Source: Primulina eburnea
Lineage: Eukaryota > Streptophyta > Magnoliopsida > Lamiales > Gesneriaceae
NCBI RefSeq assembly: GCF_022965805.1
Contig: NC_133105.1
Coordinates: 25,492,978-25,556,977 of the forward strand
Length of the DNA stretch: 64,000 nucleotides
Direction: 5' to 3'
The notes below the pieces were generated by a model. That model made no database searches. It was not told where the DNA came from and saw only the letters and a list, made by a program, of their open reading frames with translations. Both the position numbers and the translations under genes were made by a program. Positions 1-10,222 of the stretch are shown piece after piece. Each line of letters opens with the position of its first letter. The stretch's first letter is position 1.

Positions 1-403
1 AGTGATCTTCTTATTCTTCAGCTGTTCTTCTGTCATATTTATAAGCTTCCCTTCCAACAGTAACTTGAGATATATTTGAATCTTTGTATCCGTTGATTGC
101 CACTTCATTATTTCTTGGGCATTGTTTGCTTCATTTATTGTAATGTGGCGTCTTAACTGCTTTAGCCGAAATGCGTTGTTCTAAGCTGTATTGATTGAAG
201 TTCGGCGTTTCATATTCAGTTGCAGTCTTCTATGTCTCTTTATCGGTTGACGTGTTCCAGTTACTAGTGAGGAGAATAACTGAATTGCGTTCCAGTTGCG
301 TAGATTAGTTTAATAGATTCAGTTGCTGAGTTCTGTTTACTCGATCATTTGGTTCGTTGATCGAGCAAAACTTGCACAGTGAAATCCCCAATAAAATATT
401 ATT
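1..403. other. Unassigned flank left of element A
   Basis: No open frame, RNA gene or recognisable element is visible. The sequence is moderately T-rich and could be host intergenic DNA or the edge of an older repeat. It is what lies outside the 3' LTR of the Athila-type element to its right. Confidence 0.4.
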
Positions 404-1773
404 TGTATGCTTAAAATTAATCGCAAGTGCACGTTGTCAAGTTATAATATAGTGTACGTGAGTACGAGTATCATTCCACTGAAGACTGTGTTTAACAATT
501 ATTATTTTCAGTTATTTAACATTTAGCAACGAAAATTGAGTTGTGTGATTATTCCTACTATAATCAAATAAATATGCAAGTAAAATGATTCAACAAGTAA
601 TGAATGAAAATTTATATCTAAAATGATTGAGTAAAATTCGATGAAAAATGGATTTGTTGGGAGTCTCGATTCACCTACCCCTCGTTACTTAATCAATTCG
701 TTCGATCGTGATCTACGCTTCCGACAAGATTTCCTAATCTATTGAACATACTCTCTCGAGCTATGCCAAAATATTTCTACTCAATGAAGTAATTAAATAT
801 CTTTAATTATTTATCAAGAGCAAATCGCATTTCGATTTATGAAATCCCCTAATTTTCGACCCTTAGGACTATGATTATCGGCACGTATCCAATTTCATAT
901 ATCTATGTAAATAGTAGATCCGCGGATTATACTACTCGATCCTATCACTCGTTATTCTCTCGAACTCACTCGTGAAATGAAAACGTCGTTAAAGTTAGCT
1001 ACGCTTTAATGACACGATAAAACAGTAGTAAAATCAAGAATAACGCACAATAGAAATATGAATTAATTCAATTCAACGTTCGGGGTAGGATCCCCTTTAA
1101 TCCCAACAAATAATAAAGTTTAGCTACTAAAACTCATAGTAAAAATAAATGAAACAACGTTTAAACTGAAAGAAACTAGATTAGAAATACTAGGCGAGAC
1201 GAAATCTGCGAAGAACAATGCTCGGAAAACTTCAAATCTTCAATCCAAGCGCAAAGTTCTCTCCAAAAGCTTGTGGCGGCTGCAAAAATCCAGTCTGAAT
1301 CCGTCTGAAAGTCGACCAACCCCTTACCATAGCATTCTTCTTTCAAAATAAGGTAAGGAATCGCGCACAATATCTTTCTAAAAATAGGTGGCGCTCGGGC
1401 GGTAGAAAATTACCGCTCGAGCGCCGACCTTTCTGTCAATCTCCTTGGGACGTGTGGCATTCGCGCTCGGGCGGTAGAAAACTACCGCTCGAGCGCCGAT
1501 CTTTCTGTCAACTTGGTCACCTTTCGCGCCCGGGCGGTAGAAAATTACCGCTCGGGCGCCGCGCATTCTGTCCGTTGCCCCCCTCTTTTGTACACTTTGC
1601 TCCATTTTTGGTTTTCCGGCCACTTTTCCTGCAAATTCATCATGCCTGAGTGAGATATGATAAAATACAAATGTTTACTCTAAAATGCACAGAATGTGAT
1701 TGAAATAAACGGATGCACAATGCAAAACACACACAGACTAATGCAATAAAACACGTAAAAACGACACATATCA
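404..1773 (-). mobile_element. 3' LTR of Athila-type element A
   Basis: The right edge is well defined. On the minus strand the LTR begins TGATATGTG directly after a purine tract (AGTATGAGGGGGT), as at Athila LTR starts. The left edge is placed at the TG of TGTATGCTTAAAA and could be off by a few bases; no target duplication can be confirmed because the partner LTR is absent. The LTR is about 1.37 kb and AT-rich apart from a GC-rich palindrome array. Near its left end it shares a GCAAGTGCAC-like region with the otherwise different LTR B. Confidence 0.75.
1390..1560 (-). repeat. GC-rich palindrome array in LTR A (3 units)
   Basis: There are three palindromes. Each has a left arm GCGCTCGGGCGGT (third copy GCGCCCGGGCGGT), a 6-8 base AT-rich centre, and a right arm ACCGCTCGAGCGC or a close variant. 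Left arms start at 1391, 1463 and 1526, so the spacing is 72 and 63 bases. Each is followed within about 6 bases by TTCTGTC. On the minus strand the array is about 210-385 bases from the LTR start, in the U3 part. The same module occurs in the LTRs of unrelated element E. Confidence 0.9.
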
Positions 1774-1786
1774 ACCCCCTCATACT
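1774..1786 (-). other. Polypurine tract of element A
   Basis: On the minus strand AGTATGAGGGGGT lies directly before the LTR start TGATA. This is the plus-strand DNA priming site expected at the 3' end of the internal region. The equivalent in LTR B is AGTGTGGGGGAGT before TGATA. Confidence 0.75.
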
Positions 1787-3040
1787 AAACTTTTGCTTGC
1801 CCTCAAGCAAAATAGGTTACAACCCCCAACCAAAATACGAAATAAACACAAAATGAAATAATTAAACTAACGAAACTGATGGTGAAGTAGCAAACCGGTA
1901 TCTCCTGCCTCATCGGGTGTTTGAACCACATCCAATTAGTCAAATCACAACATTCACCAATACCCCTTTTTAAAGCACCTTATAACATTTTGATTTTGAC
2001 CAGAAAGTGTGGTCGTGTGTGTGCTGTGGGTCTCACTAGCTCGTGCTTCAGACAGTTTCATTTGCAAATCATGCGAATCACCAAATCAACAGTTCAATGC
2101 AAGTTTCCCTATCCCGAGCTTTGTTTCTAGTCGTGACCAACAAGTGAACACAAAGCGGCTAATTTTCAAGGTTGTACACCAGGAATTAGGGAGTCAATAT
2201 CATGAGCTTTCGAACGGCTAAAGAAAATGGGACGTACACTGATCATTTTCATTATGCACTTGTCAGAATTTTTATCTGACATTCCTCAACGCCTTACTTC
2301 TCCGTCTATTTTGCCTTGGGATAGGATTTCATCCCTTTTCGGCTCCCCCACACCTTACATCCCCTTTTTTCATTTACAACACTCTTGTTGTAATACTTCT
2401 CTTTTTTCTTTTTTTTAGTGCATAATTTTCTCAAGTGTACTCCCGAAATTTTTAGTATATGGAATGTTTGTTTAGTTGGCTTAGGGCTAACTCTTGAGGT
2501 ATTATGAACAATTGGGACGAAAGTTATTCCGGTGGGTTCAAATGATCTATGCTATTTCGTGTCACTGGTCGGTCGCGGCTGTCAACAAAATTCATTCAAG
2601 TTCGACTTGCATCTACTGTTATTCCAGTTCCTCCCACAGATTCTTAAACTCGACTATCGCGTACACTACTAATAGTACCCACAATGTACGCATATAAAAT
2701 AAACATTTCATTTCACTGGGGTATTCATAACGTGTGATAATACTAAGTAGCATGCAGTTCATTCAATCCACAATCATCATCGGCTACCAATTCACTAGTT
2801 TCACCATCCACGGACACTCGTGCACGACAACAAATACGAATATGCAAGACGACCCCCTCATACTAGAAGTGTGCAATGTCCCCATTGCACAAAAGAGTCA
2901 GACAGAGAAATGCAAACACAAATGCAGACTAATGAACATGAAAGTTAAAACATGCTAGAAATAAACAACGGTGAGAAAGAAAAACAGAAAACAGCGAAAA
3001 ATTAAATGTGCAAAGGAGGGGAAACAGTAAACTCCCCTGA
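1774..3040 (-). other. 3' untranslated region of element A
   Basis: This is about 1.27 kb between the third ORF and the LTR. No convincing open frame is present; the short frames here do not resemble proteins. Just inside the purine tract is a CTTGCCCTCAAGCAA-type motif, matched in B by CTTGTTCGTCCTCGAAC at the same place. T-rich tracts lie near 2390-2420. A long 3' untranslated region is usual for Athila-type elements. Confidence 0.6.
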
Positions 3041-4180
3041 TCAAGTGTCATCCTCATCATGCTCCGGCGGTGGCACTCCTGCGGCTTCCTCCTGCTGAGA
3101 ATAATCATACTGGAACTGGAATGGGGGAGGAGGTAGCGGAGTCGGTGGAATGGTCAACGGGTCAACGCCCCCGTGCACAAGCAAAGTGCGCATCATGGAG
3201 TCAATGTGCGATAAATGGTCAGCGACATAGGAGTTGAACTGACTCTGATGTGCTTGGAAGGCTAGACTTTCATCCATCTTGTCATTCTGAGTTCGCCTGC
3301 GGGGTTGTGGTGGGCGACGTTGTGGTACGGCAGTGCTTGATCCACCGGCATTCTCCGCCCGAGGGGGAAAATCCGCCCGTCGTTTCGCTCTTTTTCTTTG
3401 TTCATCCTCCTGACAAATTGGCTTCATCGGTTGAAGCCACTCCTCGTCGTCTCTGAAGGGCACCCCAGCCCGTGCACACAATTCGGAAATAATGGTCGGG
3501 AAGAAAAGACCTATTTGGCTGTTGTGGGTGTTCAGTGTGATTTGCGAGTTGATAAGTTTTCCCACATCGATGTCGTCCCCTCGGTGCAACGTAAAAAGTA
3601 ACACCGCACGCTCTTTTTGCAACTCGCTTTTGTGCGAGACTGGCATCATCCGTCGGGCCACAAACAAATACCACAAGGCACTCTCAGCTCTCAAGTACTT
3701 CTCATCAAAACAACTCGGCGTTCCACCCAATGGTTTCCACATTGCACCCAGGTGGCACAAAGTCCCGATAATCAGGTTGTAGTCGGGATTAACCACCAAT
3801 GCCTGGAAATTGGAGTCATCGACCTCGGACGTTTCCAAGAGGGCGTTAATCGTGGCCGAATCAAACGGCACAAGTTTTCCTCTAACAAATGCCCTATTAT
3901 CAGTTCGTTCAACGGCATTGGCGTAGAATTCCCTAACCACCGACACCACAGCCGCCTTAGGTTGCTCGCCAAATTTGTCCCATCCCCTTCTTTCTAATTC
4001 CACAATAGGTGTCATGTATCTATCTTCAAAAGTGCGACGAAATCCACTCTCGGCTATGGGATTTCTATGTATTTTAGCATGATCATATCTAGCACGAGCC
4101 TCCGCACTCACGAAACGTGTCCTATCAAATGAGGATGAAGAGGAGGAACCGGGATTACCTTTTTGCTGCTTGGGAGCCAT
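3041..4180 (-). CDS. Third ORF of element A, putative plant transposon protein
   Basis: An uninterrupted 379-codon frame starts ATG (MAPKQQKGNPG) and ends in an acidic tail (EHDEDDT). Residues about 20-230 resemble the plant-specific domain annotated as putative plant transposon protein, often found beside Athila-type pol genes (family recognition by eye). A basic, Arg/Pro-rich stretch follows (about 255-300), then a helix-prone segment and a Pro-rich stretch near 340-355. I see no signal peptide or transmembrane segment, so nothing supports an envelope role. It follows integrase in the same orientation across a 600-base spacer. It is open while the neighbouring gag-pol is not. Molecular function is unknown. 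Confidence 0.7.
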   Translation of the reverse strand: MAPKQQKGNPGSSSSSSFDRTRFVSAEARARYDHAKIHRNPIAESGFRRTFEDRYMTPIVELERRGWDKFGEQPKAAVVSVVREFYANAVERTDNRAFVRGKLVPFDSATINALLETSEVDDSNFQALVVNPDYNLIIGTLCHLGAMWKPLGGTPSCFDEKYLRAESALWYLFVARRMMPVSHKSELQKERAVLLFTLHRGDDIDVGKLINSQITLNTHNSQIGLFFPTIISELCARAGVPFRDDEEWLQPMKPICQEDEQRKRAKRRADFPPRAENAGGSSTAVPQRRPPQPRRRTQNDKMDESLAFQAHQSQFNSYVADHLSHIDSMMRTLLVHGGVDPLTIPPTPLPPPPFQFQYDYSQQEEAAGVPPPEHDEDDT

Positions 4181-4779
4181 TGTGTTTGAAGAATTGAGGA
4201 TGACCGGAGAAGAAGACCCGATTGATGGAATATGCGTGTGTTCCTACGAAGAAAATTCGCCTTGCCGAGGTTTGGGGGAGGAATCGACCACCTGCACACA
4301 ATAATTGAAGAGGAGAGTGAGGGAGAGTTAGGGATTTGGGGGTAGGGTGCGCGCAGACTGAAAGGGGAAAGGGGAAATCGGGACTTAAAAGCAGTCGCGC
4401 TCGAGCGGTAGAAAACTACCGCTCCAGCGCGAACCTCTCTGGATTTTTGTTTTCCAGAGGTAAGCGCTCGCGCTCGGGCGGTAAACATTTACCGCCCGAG
4501 CGCCAACCTCTCGGGAATTAATATCCCGAGGTAAGCTTTCGCGCTCGGGCGGTAGAAAATTACCGCTCGAGCGCGAACCTCTCTGCCTAAAATTGCTTAA
4601 ATTCAAAATTTTTTGTTTTTTTGTTTTTTTTTTTTTTTTTTTTTGTTTTTTTATTAAATAAGAACAAAAGCAAGAGACAATAAGTAAATTGACATGAAAG
4701 AACAATGAAAACAAATGCGAGAGAAAGGGAAGAAAAGTAGTTCTCAATTTATAGTCGAGAGCTTTACTGTCGGTCCGTC
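4181..4779 (-). other. Spacer between integrase and third ORF
   Basis: This non-coding stretch separates the integrase stop from the third ORF. It contains a second copy of the GC-rich palindrome array (described separately) and a long T run at about 4617-4645. It probably acts as the leader or promoter region for the third ORF, which is an inference from position. Confidence 0.5.
4397..4575 (-). repeat. Internal GC-rich palindrome array of element A (3 units)
   Basis: Left arms GCGCTCGAGCGGT or GCGCTCGGGCGGT start at 4397, 4470 and 4541 (spacing 73 and 71), each paired with a right arm such as ACCGCTCGAGCGC around a short AT-rich centre. Tails read AACCTCTCTG, AACCTCTCGG and AACCTCTCTG. It is the same module as in LTR A but lies inside the element, upstream of the third ORF, so it is not simply part of the LTR. 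Confidence 0.9.
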
Positions 4780-6519
4780 TCAGTTCGGCATGTCTTGGAA
4801 CCGGGTGATTCCAAGTTGTGGCTCAATTGTGCCACCCATGTAGTGCTTCAGGCGCTGGGCATTGACCGTAAATGTCCCATCCTTTCCGTCAATCAATTCT
4901 ACAGCTCTCGATGGATATATTTTCGAAATCACAAATGGACCAGACCATCGTGATTTCAACTTTCCGGGAAACAGTCGCAACCGGGAGTTGTAGAGTAGGA
5001 AACTTTCACCTTCTTTGAACTCTCTCTCAATGATCCGCTTGTCATGGGCCTTCTTCGTCTTTTCCTTGTAGGTTAGTGCGCGATCATATGCTAGATTTCG
5101 GAATTCCTCCAACTGATCTAGTTGAAGCAAACGTCGTTCACCTGCATCAGTAAAGTTAAAGTTTAGTGCTTTTGTTGCCCAATATGCGCGATGCTCTAAC
5201 TCTACAGATAGATGACATGCTTTACCAAACAAAAGCCTATACGGTGTAGTGCTTATAGATGTTTTGAAAGCAGTCCTATATGCCCAAAGAGCATCATCTA
5301 ACCTCATCGACTAATCTTTCCGACTCACACCTACCACTTTTTCCAAAATCCGCTTAATCTCTCGGTTAGACACTTCCACTTGACCACTCGTCTGGGGGTG
5401 ATAAGGGGTAGATATCTTATGTGTGACACCGTATTTGCTCAAAATCTTTTCAAAACGTTTGTTGCAAAAATGAGTGCCACCATCACTAATGATTGCTCGG
5501 GGTGTTCCAAATCGGTTAAAAATGTTTTTCTTCAAAAATTTTAAAACCACTTGAGCATCATTAGTGCCGTACGCTTCCGCCTCTACCCACTTAGACACAT
5601 AGTCCACCGCCACCAAGATGTATTTTTTTGTGAAAGAACTGGGGAACGGTCCCATGAAGTCTATTCCCCACACATCAAAAACCTCACATTCAATGATATT
5701 ATTTAAAGGCATTTCATGACGGTTAGAGATGTTACCTGACCGCTGGCATTTATCACAATGTAGCACATAAGAACGAGCATCTTTAAAGAGAGTTAGCCAA
5801 TAAAAGCCACATTTAAGTACCTTTGATGCCGTCCTTGTTGGTCCGAAATGACCACCTACCTCACGGTCATGGCAATGGTTGAGAATTTGATCAAACTCTT
5901 CCTCCGCAACACACCGTCTTATCATGGAATCTGCACAAATTTTAAACAAAAACGGTTCCTCCCAAAAATAGTATTTCACGTCAGAAAAAAATTTCTTTCG
6001 TTGGTGAAACGATAGGTTTGGTGGAGGTGTGCCTGTGACAAGAAAGTTAGCGAAATTTGCATACCAAGGACAATTTCTCACCTCAAATAGTTGCTCATCA
6101 GGGAACCAATCATTGATAGCACGATCGACAGAATCATCACAAATAAATTGTAATCTAGACAAGTGATCTGCTACCACGTTCTCGACACCCTTCTTATCTC
6201 TTATTTCTAAATCAAATTCTTGTAACAATAAAATCCACCGAAGAAGGCGCGGCTTTGCATCTTTCTTAGCAAGCAAATATTTCAGTGCAGAGTGGTCTGT
6301 GTAAATAATGACTTTTGACAAAACAAGATATGCATGAAATTTATCAAGTGCAAACACTACTGCAAGTAACTATTTTTCAGTGGTGACATAATTTAATTGT
6401 GCTTCATCTAGAGTCTTACTTGCATATTATATAGTGTGGAATACCTTGTTCCGTCTTTGGCCGAGGACAGCACCAACCGCAGTATCACTGGCATCGCACA
6501 TGATTTCGAAGGGCAGATC
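4780..6519 (-). pseudogene. Element A RNase H, integrase and C-terminal domain (broken)
   Basis: Reading continues in the RT frame. RNase H appears with DASD, then ALDKFHAYL and [10 protein letters not shown]. Integrase follows with a zinc-binding [12 protein letters not shown] segment and CDKCQRSG, then the catalytic core with [22 protein letters not shown] and [17 protein letters not shown]. The end carries a QRLKHY-type C-terminal domain and no chromodomain, as in Athila. In-frame stops lie at 6427-6429, 6370-6372 and 5311-5313; the last sits where Trp is expected. The product would copy and insert element DNA, but this copy cannot make it. Confidence 0.85.
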
Positions 6520-7743
6520 TCAATCCGGTGCCACCAAGACAGGAGCCGTCACCAAGCGCTCCTTTAAATCCTCGTATGCCTGCAAACAGTTAGAATTAAA
6601 ATCAAAGGGCATATCTTTCATAAGTAGAGAGGATAGAGGTTTGGCAACTTTAGAAAAATCTTTGATAAACCGCCGATAGAAACCGGCGTGGCCTAAAAAA
6701 CTTCTAACTCCCTTTACTGAGGCTGGTGGTGGTAGGTTCTTTATGACTTCAATTTTTGCCTTGTCCACCTCAATTCCTTGCTCCGAAACCTTGTGCCCTA
6801 AAACAATTCCCTCTTGTACCATGAAATGGCACTTTTCCCAATTGAGCACCAAGTTCGTCTCCTCGCATCTTCTCAACACGGATCTCAAATTCTGCAAGCA
6901 CTCATCAAACGTTGCACCAAAGATAGAAAAATCATCCATAAATATTTCAAGAAAGGTTTCAATCATATCATGGAATATAGCAGTCATACAGCGCTGAAAT
7001 GTAGCAGGTGCATTACAAAGACCAAAAGGCATTCGGCGAAAAGCAAACGTGCCATAAGGACAAGTGAAAGTGGTTTTCTCCTGGTCCTCAGGTGCAATTG
7101 TGATTTGATTATACCCCGAATATCCATCTAGAAAACAAAAAAATTCATGCCCCGCTAATCTCTCCAACATTTGATCAATAAAGGGAAGGGGGAAATGGTC
7201 CTTACGGGTGGCATCATTCAACTTCCTATAGTCAATACACACTCTCCACCCCGTAACAGTTCTCGTGGGAATAAGTTCATTCTTTTCATTGGTGATCACC
7301 GTAATCCCACCTTTCTTAGGCACACATTGAACCGGACTTACCCAAGCACTATCGGAAATAGGGTAGATGATACCTGAATCGAGAAGCTTAATAGTTTCAG
7401 CTTTCACTACCTCTTGCATCTTTGGATTTAGTCGTCTTTGAGGTTGCACGAGAGGTGAGTACTTTTCTTCCATCAAGATTTTATGCATGCATATCGATGG
7501 ACTGATTCCCTTGATGTCCGCCACCTTCCAAGCGAATGCCCTTTTGTGCTCTTTGAGCACTTGCAACAATTTGCCCTCCATAGCATCTGTCAAGGCAGTA
7601 GAAATAATGACAGGCAACGTGTTATTCTCACCTAGTAATACGTACTTTAAGTGCGGAGGTAAGGGTTTGAGTTCTATCGTCGGTGGCTCCTCGATGCTCG
7701 ACTTTGGAGGGATCAAATCTCTTCGTTCTCCTAGGTCCTCCAG
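6520..7743 (-). pseudogene. Element A reverse transcriptase (ends at a stop)
   Basis: A 398-codon open stretch runs from about 7716. It shows the RT blocks WVSPVQCVPKKGG, WRVCIDYRKLN, FLDGYSGYNQI, RMPFGLCNAPATFQRCM and the catalytic FMDDFSIFG (YMDD-type box). LGHKVSEQGIEVD and [17 protein letters not shown] lead toward RNase H. It is in the same frame as the protease part upstream and is separated from it by a TGA at 7744-7746. It ends at a TGA (6520-6522) where the family has Trp in a PDWDLPF-like motif. Confidence 0.88.
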
Positions 7744-9375
7744 TCACATCTTCATTGGCTTTCTCCATGGATGGTTGGCATTGAGATGTGCCACAATTTC
7801 TGTTTTTTCATCATCCAATTCCTCTTCTCCCAACTCAGTAGTGATAGTGGCTTCCAAAGGGTCCCTAAAAGCATCCTGAACATAGTGAGACACAAGAGAG
7901 TCAAAAGCATCAATTCTAAAACAGCTATCAGAATGCAGTGTGTGCTTAAGTACATTAAAAACATCAAAAGTAATCTCCTCCTCGCCCACTCGCAATCTCA
8001 ACTTCCCTTCTTGTACATCAATCAGTGCCTTGCCAGTCGCAAGGAATGGTCTCCCCAAAATTAGAGGCATCTCTGTATCCTCCTCTATGTCGAGCACCAC
8101 GAAATCCGCCGGAAAAATGAATTTGTCCACTTTCACTAGCACATCCTCAATCACTCCTCGCGGGTACTTGACAGATCTGTCAGCCAGTTGCAAAGACATC
8201 CTCGTCGGCTTAGGTTCTCCCAACCCAAGTTTCCTAAACATAGACAATGGCATAAGATTAATACTTGCACCAAGATCACATAATGCCTTATGAAAAACAA
8301 TGTCACCAATCATGCAAGGAATAGAGAAACTCCCTGGGTCTTTTAGTTTCGGAGGGATTTTGTTTTGCACCAAAGCGGAGCAATTTTCGGTTAAGTTCAC
8401 TGTCATATGTTCCTCCAACTTCCTCTTATTAGCTAAAATGTCCTTCAAAAATTTAGCATAACTAGGCATTTGCATTAGAGCATCGGCAAAGGGAATATTG
8501 ATATGCAACTTTTTAAACACCTCAAGAAACTTACCGAATTGTGCATCTAGTTTTGCTTTTTTCAATGCAGCAGGAAAAGGAGGAGGTATAACAATTTTAG
8601 GTTGTGCAGTGGGTGCTGGTGTAGAGTTAGAAGAGTTACCTTTAGATGTCGCAATCTGTTCATCCGGCACTTGAATTTTTTCTTTCTCTCTTGACTCCAA
8701 AACTTTCCCACTCTTCAACTCAATGGCTTTCACTTGCTCTTTTGGATTGGTCTCGGTGTTACTTGGCAAGGTGCCTGGCTCTCGACTTGCTATCATCTTC
8801 GCTAACTGACCAATCTGATTTTCAAGCCCCTTTATCGATGAATCCTGATTTTGAAGTCTAGTTTCAGTGGATGAAATAAACCTAGACATCATTTGCTCCA
8901 AGTTGGACTTTTCTTCTCTAGGAGGATTGGATCTATACATCGGTTGTTTCCCATATTGTTGTCCTCTTTGCGGTCTATTCTGACTGTTTTGACCGCCCCA
9001 TGAGAAGTTGGGATGTTGCCTCCACCCAGGATTGTATGTGTTCGAATAAGGGTCATGCCTTGGGCGGTTTTGGACCCCCACTTGATTTACGGGTGCCTCA
9101 TTTTGCACATAGAATGGATTGTCATCTTGACAATCCTTCGCATAGTGTTCCCCTCCACAATTTTCACAGAATATCTCTTGAAGACGCATAGCTGTGCCAC
9201 CCACGTTCAAGCCATCCAATTTCATGTTCAATGCATCAAGTTGTGCAGTAATAGTAGAAAAATCAGTTACCTGGTGAACTCCTGCACTTCTCCGCTGGTT
9301 GTTCCTGTCAGATTGAGGATGATAACTGCTAGCAGCCATCTCCTCCAACAACTCATATCCTTCTTCCGCAGTTTT
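7744..9375 (-). pseudogene. Element A gag C-terminus and protease
   Basis: This open stretch follows the frameshift. It begins with the gag C-terminal helix (TAEEGYELLEEMA), then a zinc knuckle CENCGGEHYAKDC (CX2CX3HX4C, the Athila spacing). A linker rich in Gln/Asn/Pro follows, then the aspartic protease with ALCDLGASINLMP and LILGRPFLATG. The Leu in DLG, instead of Thr or Ser, is usual in Athila proteases and is not decay. The frame ends at a TGA just before RT. Confidence 0.85.
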
Positions 9376-10103
9376 CTCAAAAGGTTTCCACAAGCAGCAG
9401 CATCTATCATAGTACGGTTAGGAGTAAGAAAACCGTAATAAAATGTTTGAACGACTAACCCAAGTGGTAACTCGTGATGTGGGCATATTCGTAGTAAGTC
9501 CTTGAAGCGTTCCCATGCCTCATATAAATATTCCTGATCGAATTGAGCGAATGTTGTAATGTCTGCCCGCAGCTTCATGGTCTTGGAGGGAGGGAAGTAT
9601 TTGATGAGAAATACTTTCGCCATGTCCTCCCATGTAGCGGTCGAACCTACAGGCAAACAATTTAACCACGCTTTAGCTTTATCACGCAAGGAGAAAGGAA
9701 ATAAACGCAACCTAACAGCATCATCAGAAACTCCAGTGAATTTAAAAGTATCGCAGATTTCAAGAAAATCCGTGATGTGCGTGTTTGGATCATCTACTGC
9801 AGTTCCTCCGAATTGGACTGTGTTCTAAATCATCTGGATTATGGCTGGCTTGATTTCAAAGTGATTTGCCCGCACGATAGGTCTCACAATGCTAAGGCGT
9901 GCACCCTCCAACGAAGGTTGGGCATACTCCAGCATTGGTATGCGACGCGGCATCTCGACTTGTCTATTTTCACGCTGTTCCTCCTCACGTTCTGGCTCGT
10001 GTCTCTCCATCAGTTATTTAAGCCTCTGTTGTTGTCTTCTTCTGCGGAAGGTTCTTTCAATTTCAGGATCGAACTCAAGCTCCACGTCAAGTGACTTTGG
10101 CAT
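9376..10103 (-). pseudogene. Element A gag N-terminal half (stops and frameshift)
   Basis: A plausible start is the ATG at 10103-10101 (MPKSLDVELEFDPEIER). In-frame stops follow at 10016-10014 (TAA) and 9827-9825 (TAG where Gln is expected, within IIQMIQN). The capsid core then reads FPFSLRDKAKAWLNCLP and YEAWERFKDLLRICPHHELP, typical of Athila-type capsid. At about 9375, in a short A run after GNLLRK, one base has been lost relative to the expected frame, and reading resumes in the next frame. The intact protein would form the particle coat. Confidence 0.85.
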
Positions 10104-10222
10104 GCACTGGAAGGGATATCTGTAATAAAATATGAAGTGTTATCTCAAGAGAAATAAAATAATACTAAGGAAAATAACTAAAAATAAAATTGTAGATTAA
10201 CAGTCTGACCGACGAATTCGGT
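10104..10222 (-). other. Short AT-rich leader between gag A and LTR B
   Basis: Only about 120 bases separate the gag start from LTR B. No primer-binding site matching tRNA-Asp, as expected for Athila, is visible next to the LTR edge. A splice-acceptor-like TTTTATTACAG lies at about 10122-10132 on the minus strand. The missing primer site suggests the LTR to the right is not this element's own 5' LTR. Confidence 0.4.

Larger units (their letters stand above)
404..10222 (-). mobile_element. Athila-type Ty3/gypsy element A, decayed
   Basis: Read on the minus strand the order is gag, protease, RT, RNase H, integrase, a third ORF, a long 3' untranslated region, a polypurine tract and an LTR. The gag and protease resemble Athila proteins (CX2CX3HX4C knuckle; aspartic protease with CDLGAS). 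Only the left (3') LTR belongs to this element. On the right it abuts a different Athila-type LTR, and no tRNA-Asp-type primer site is visible, so the 5' end is missing or replaced. Gag-pol has at least seven premature stops and one frameshift; the third ORF is open. Confidence 0.85.

Noticed and set aside
1378..1623. Peptide repeats such as GARAVIFYR and RSGGRFLPLER at each palindrome array
   Set aside because: Both strands give similar repeats because the DNA is palindromic with a 72-base (24-codon) period. This is a property of the DNA module and not evidence of protein.
3041..4180. Envelope-like protein for the third ORF of element A
   Set aside because: There is no signal peptide, no transmembrane segment and no cleavage motif. 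It fits the plant transposon-protein domain better.
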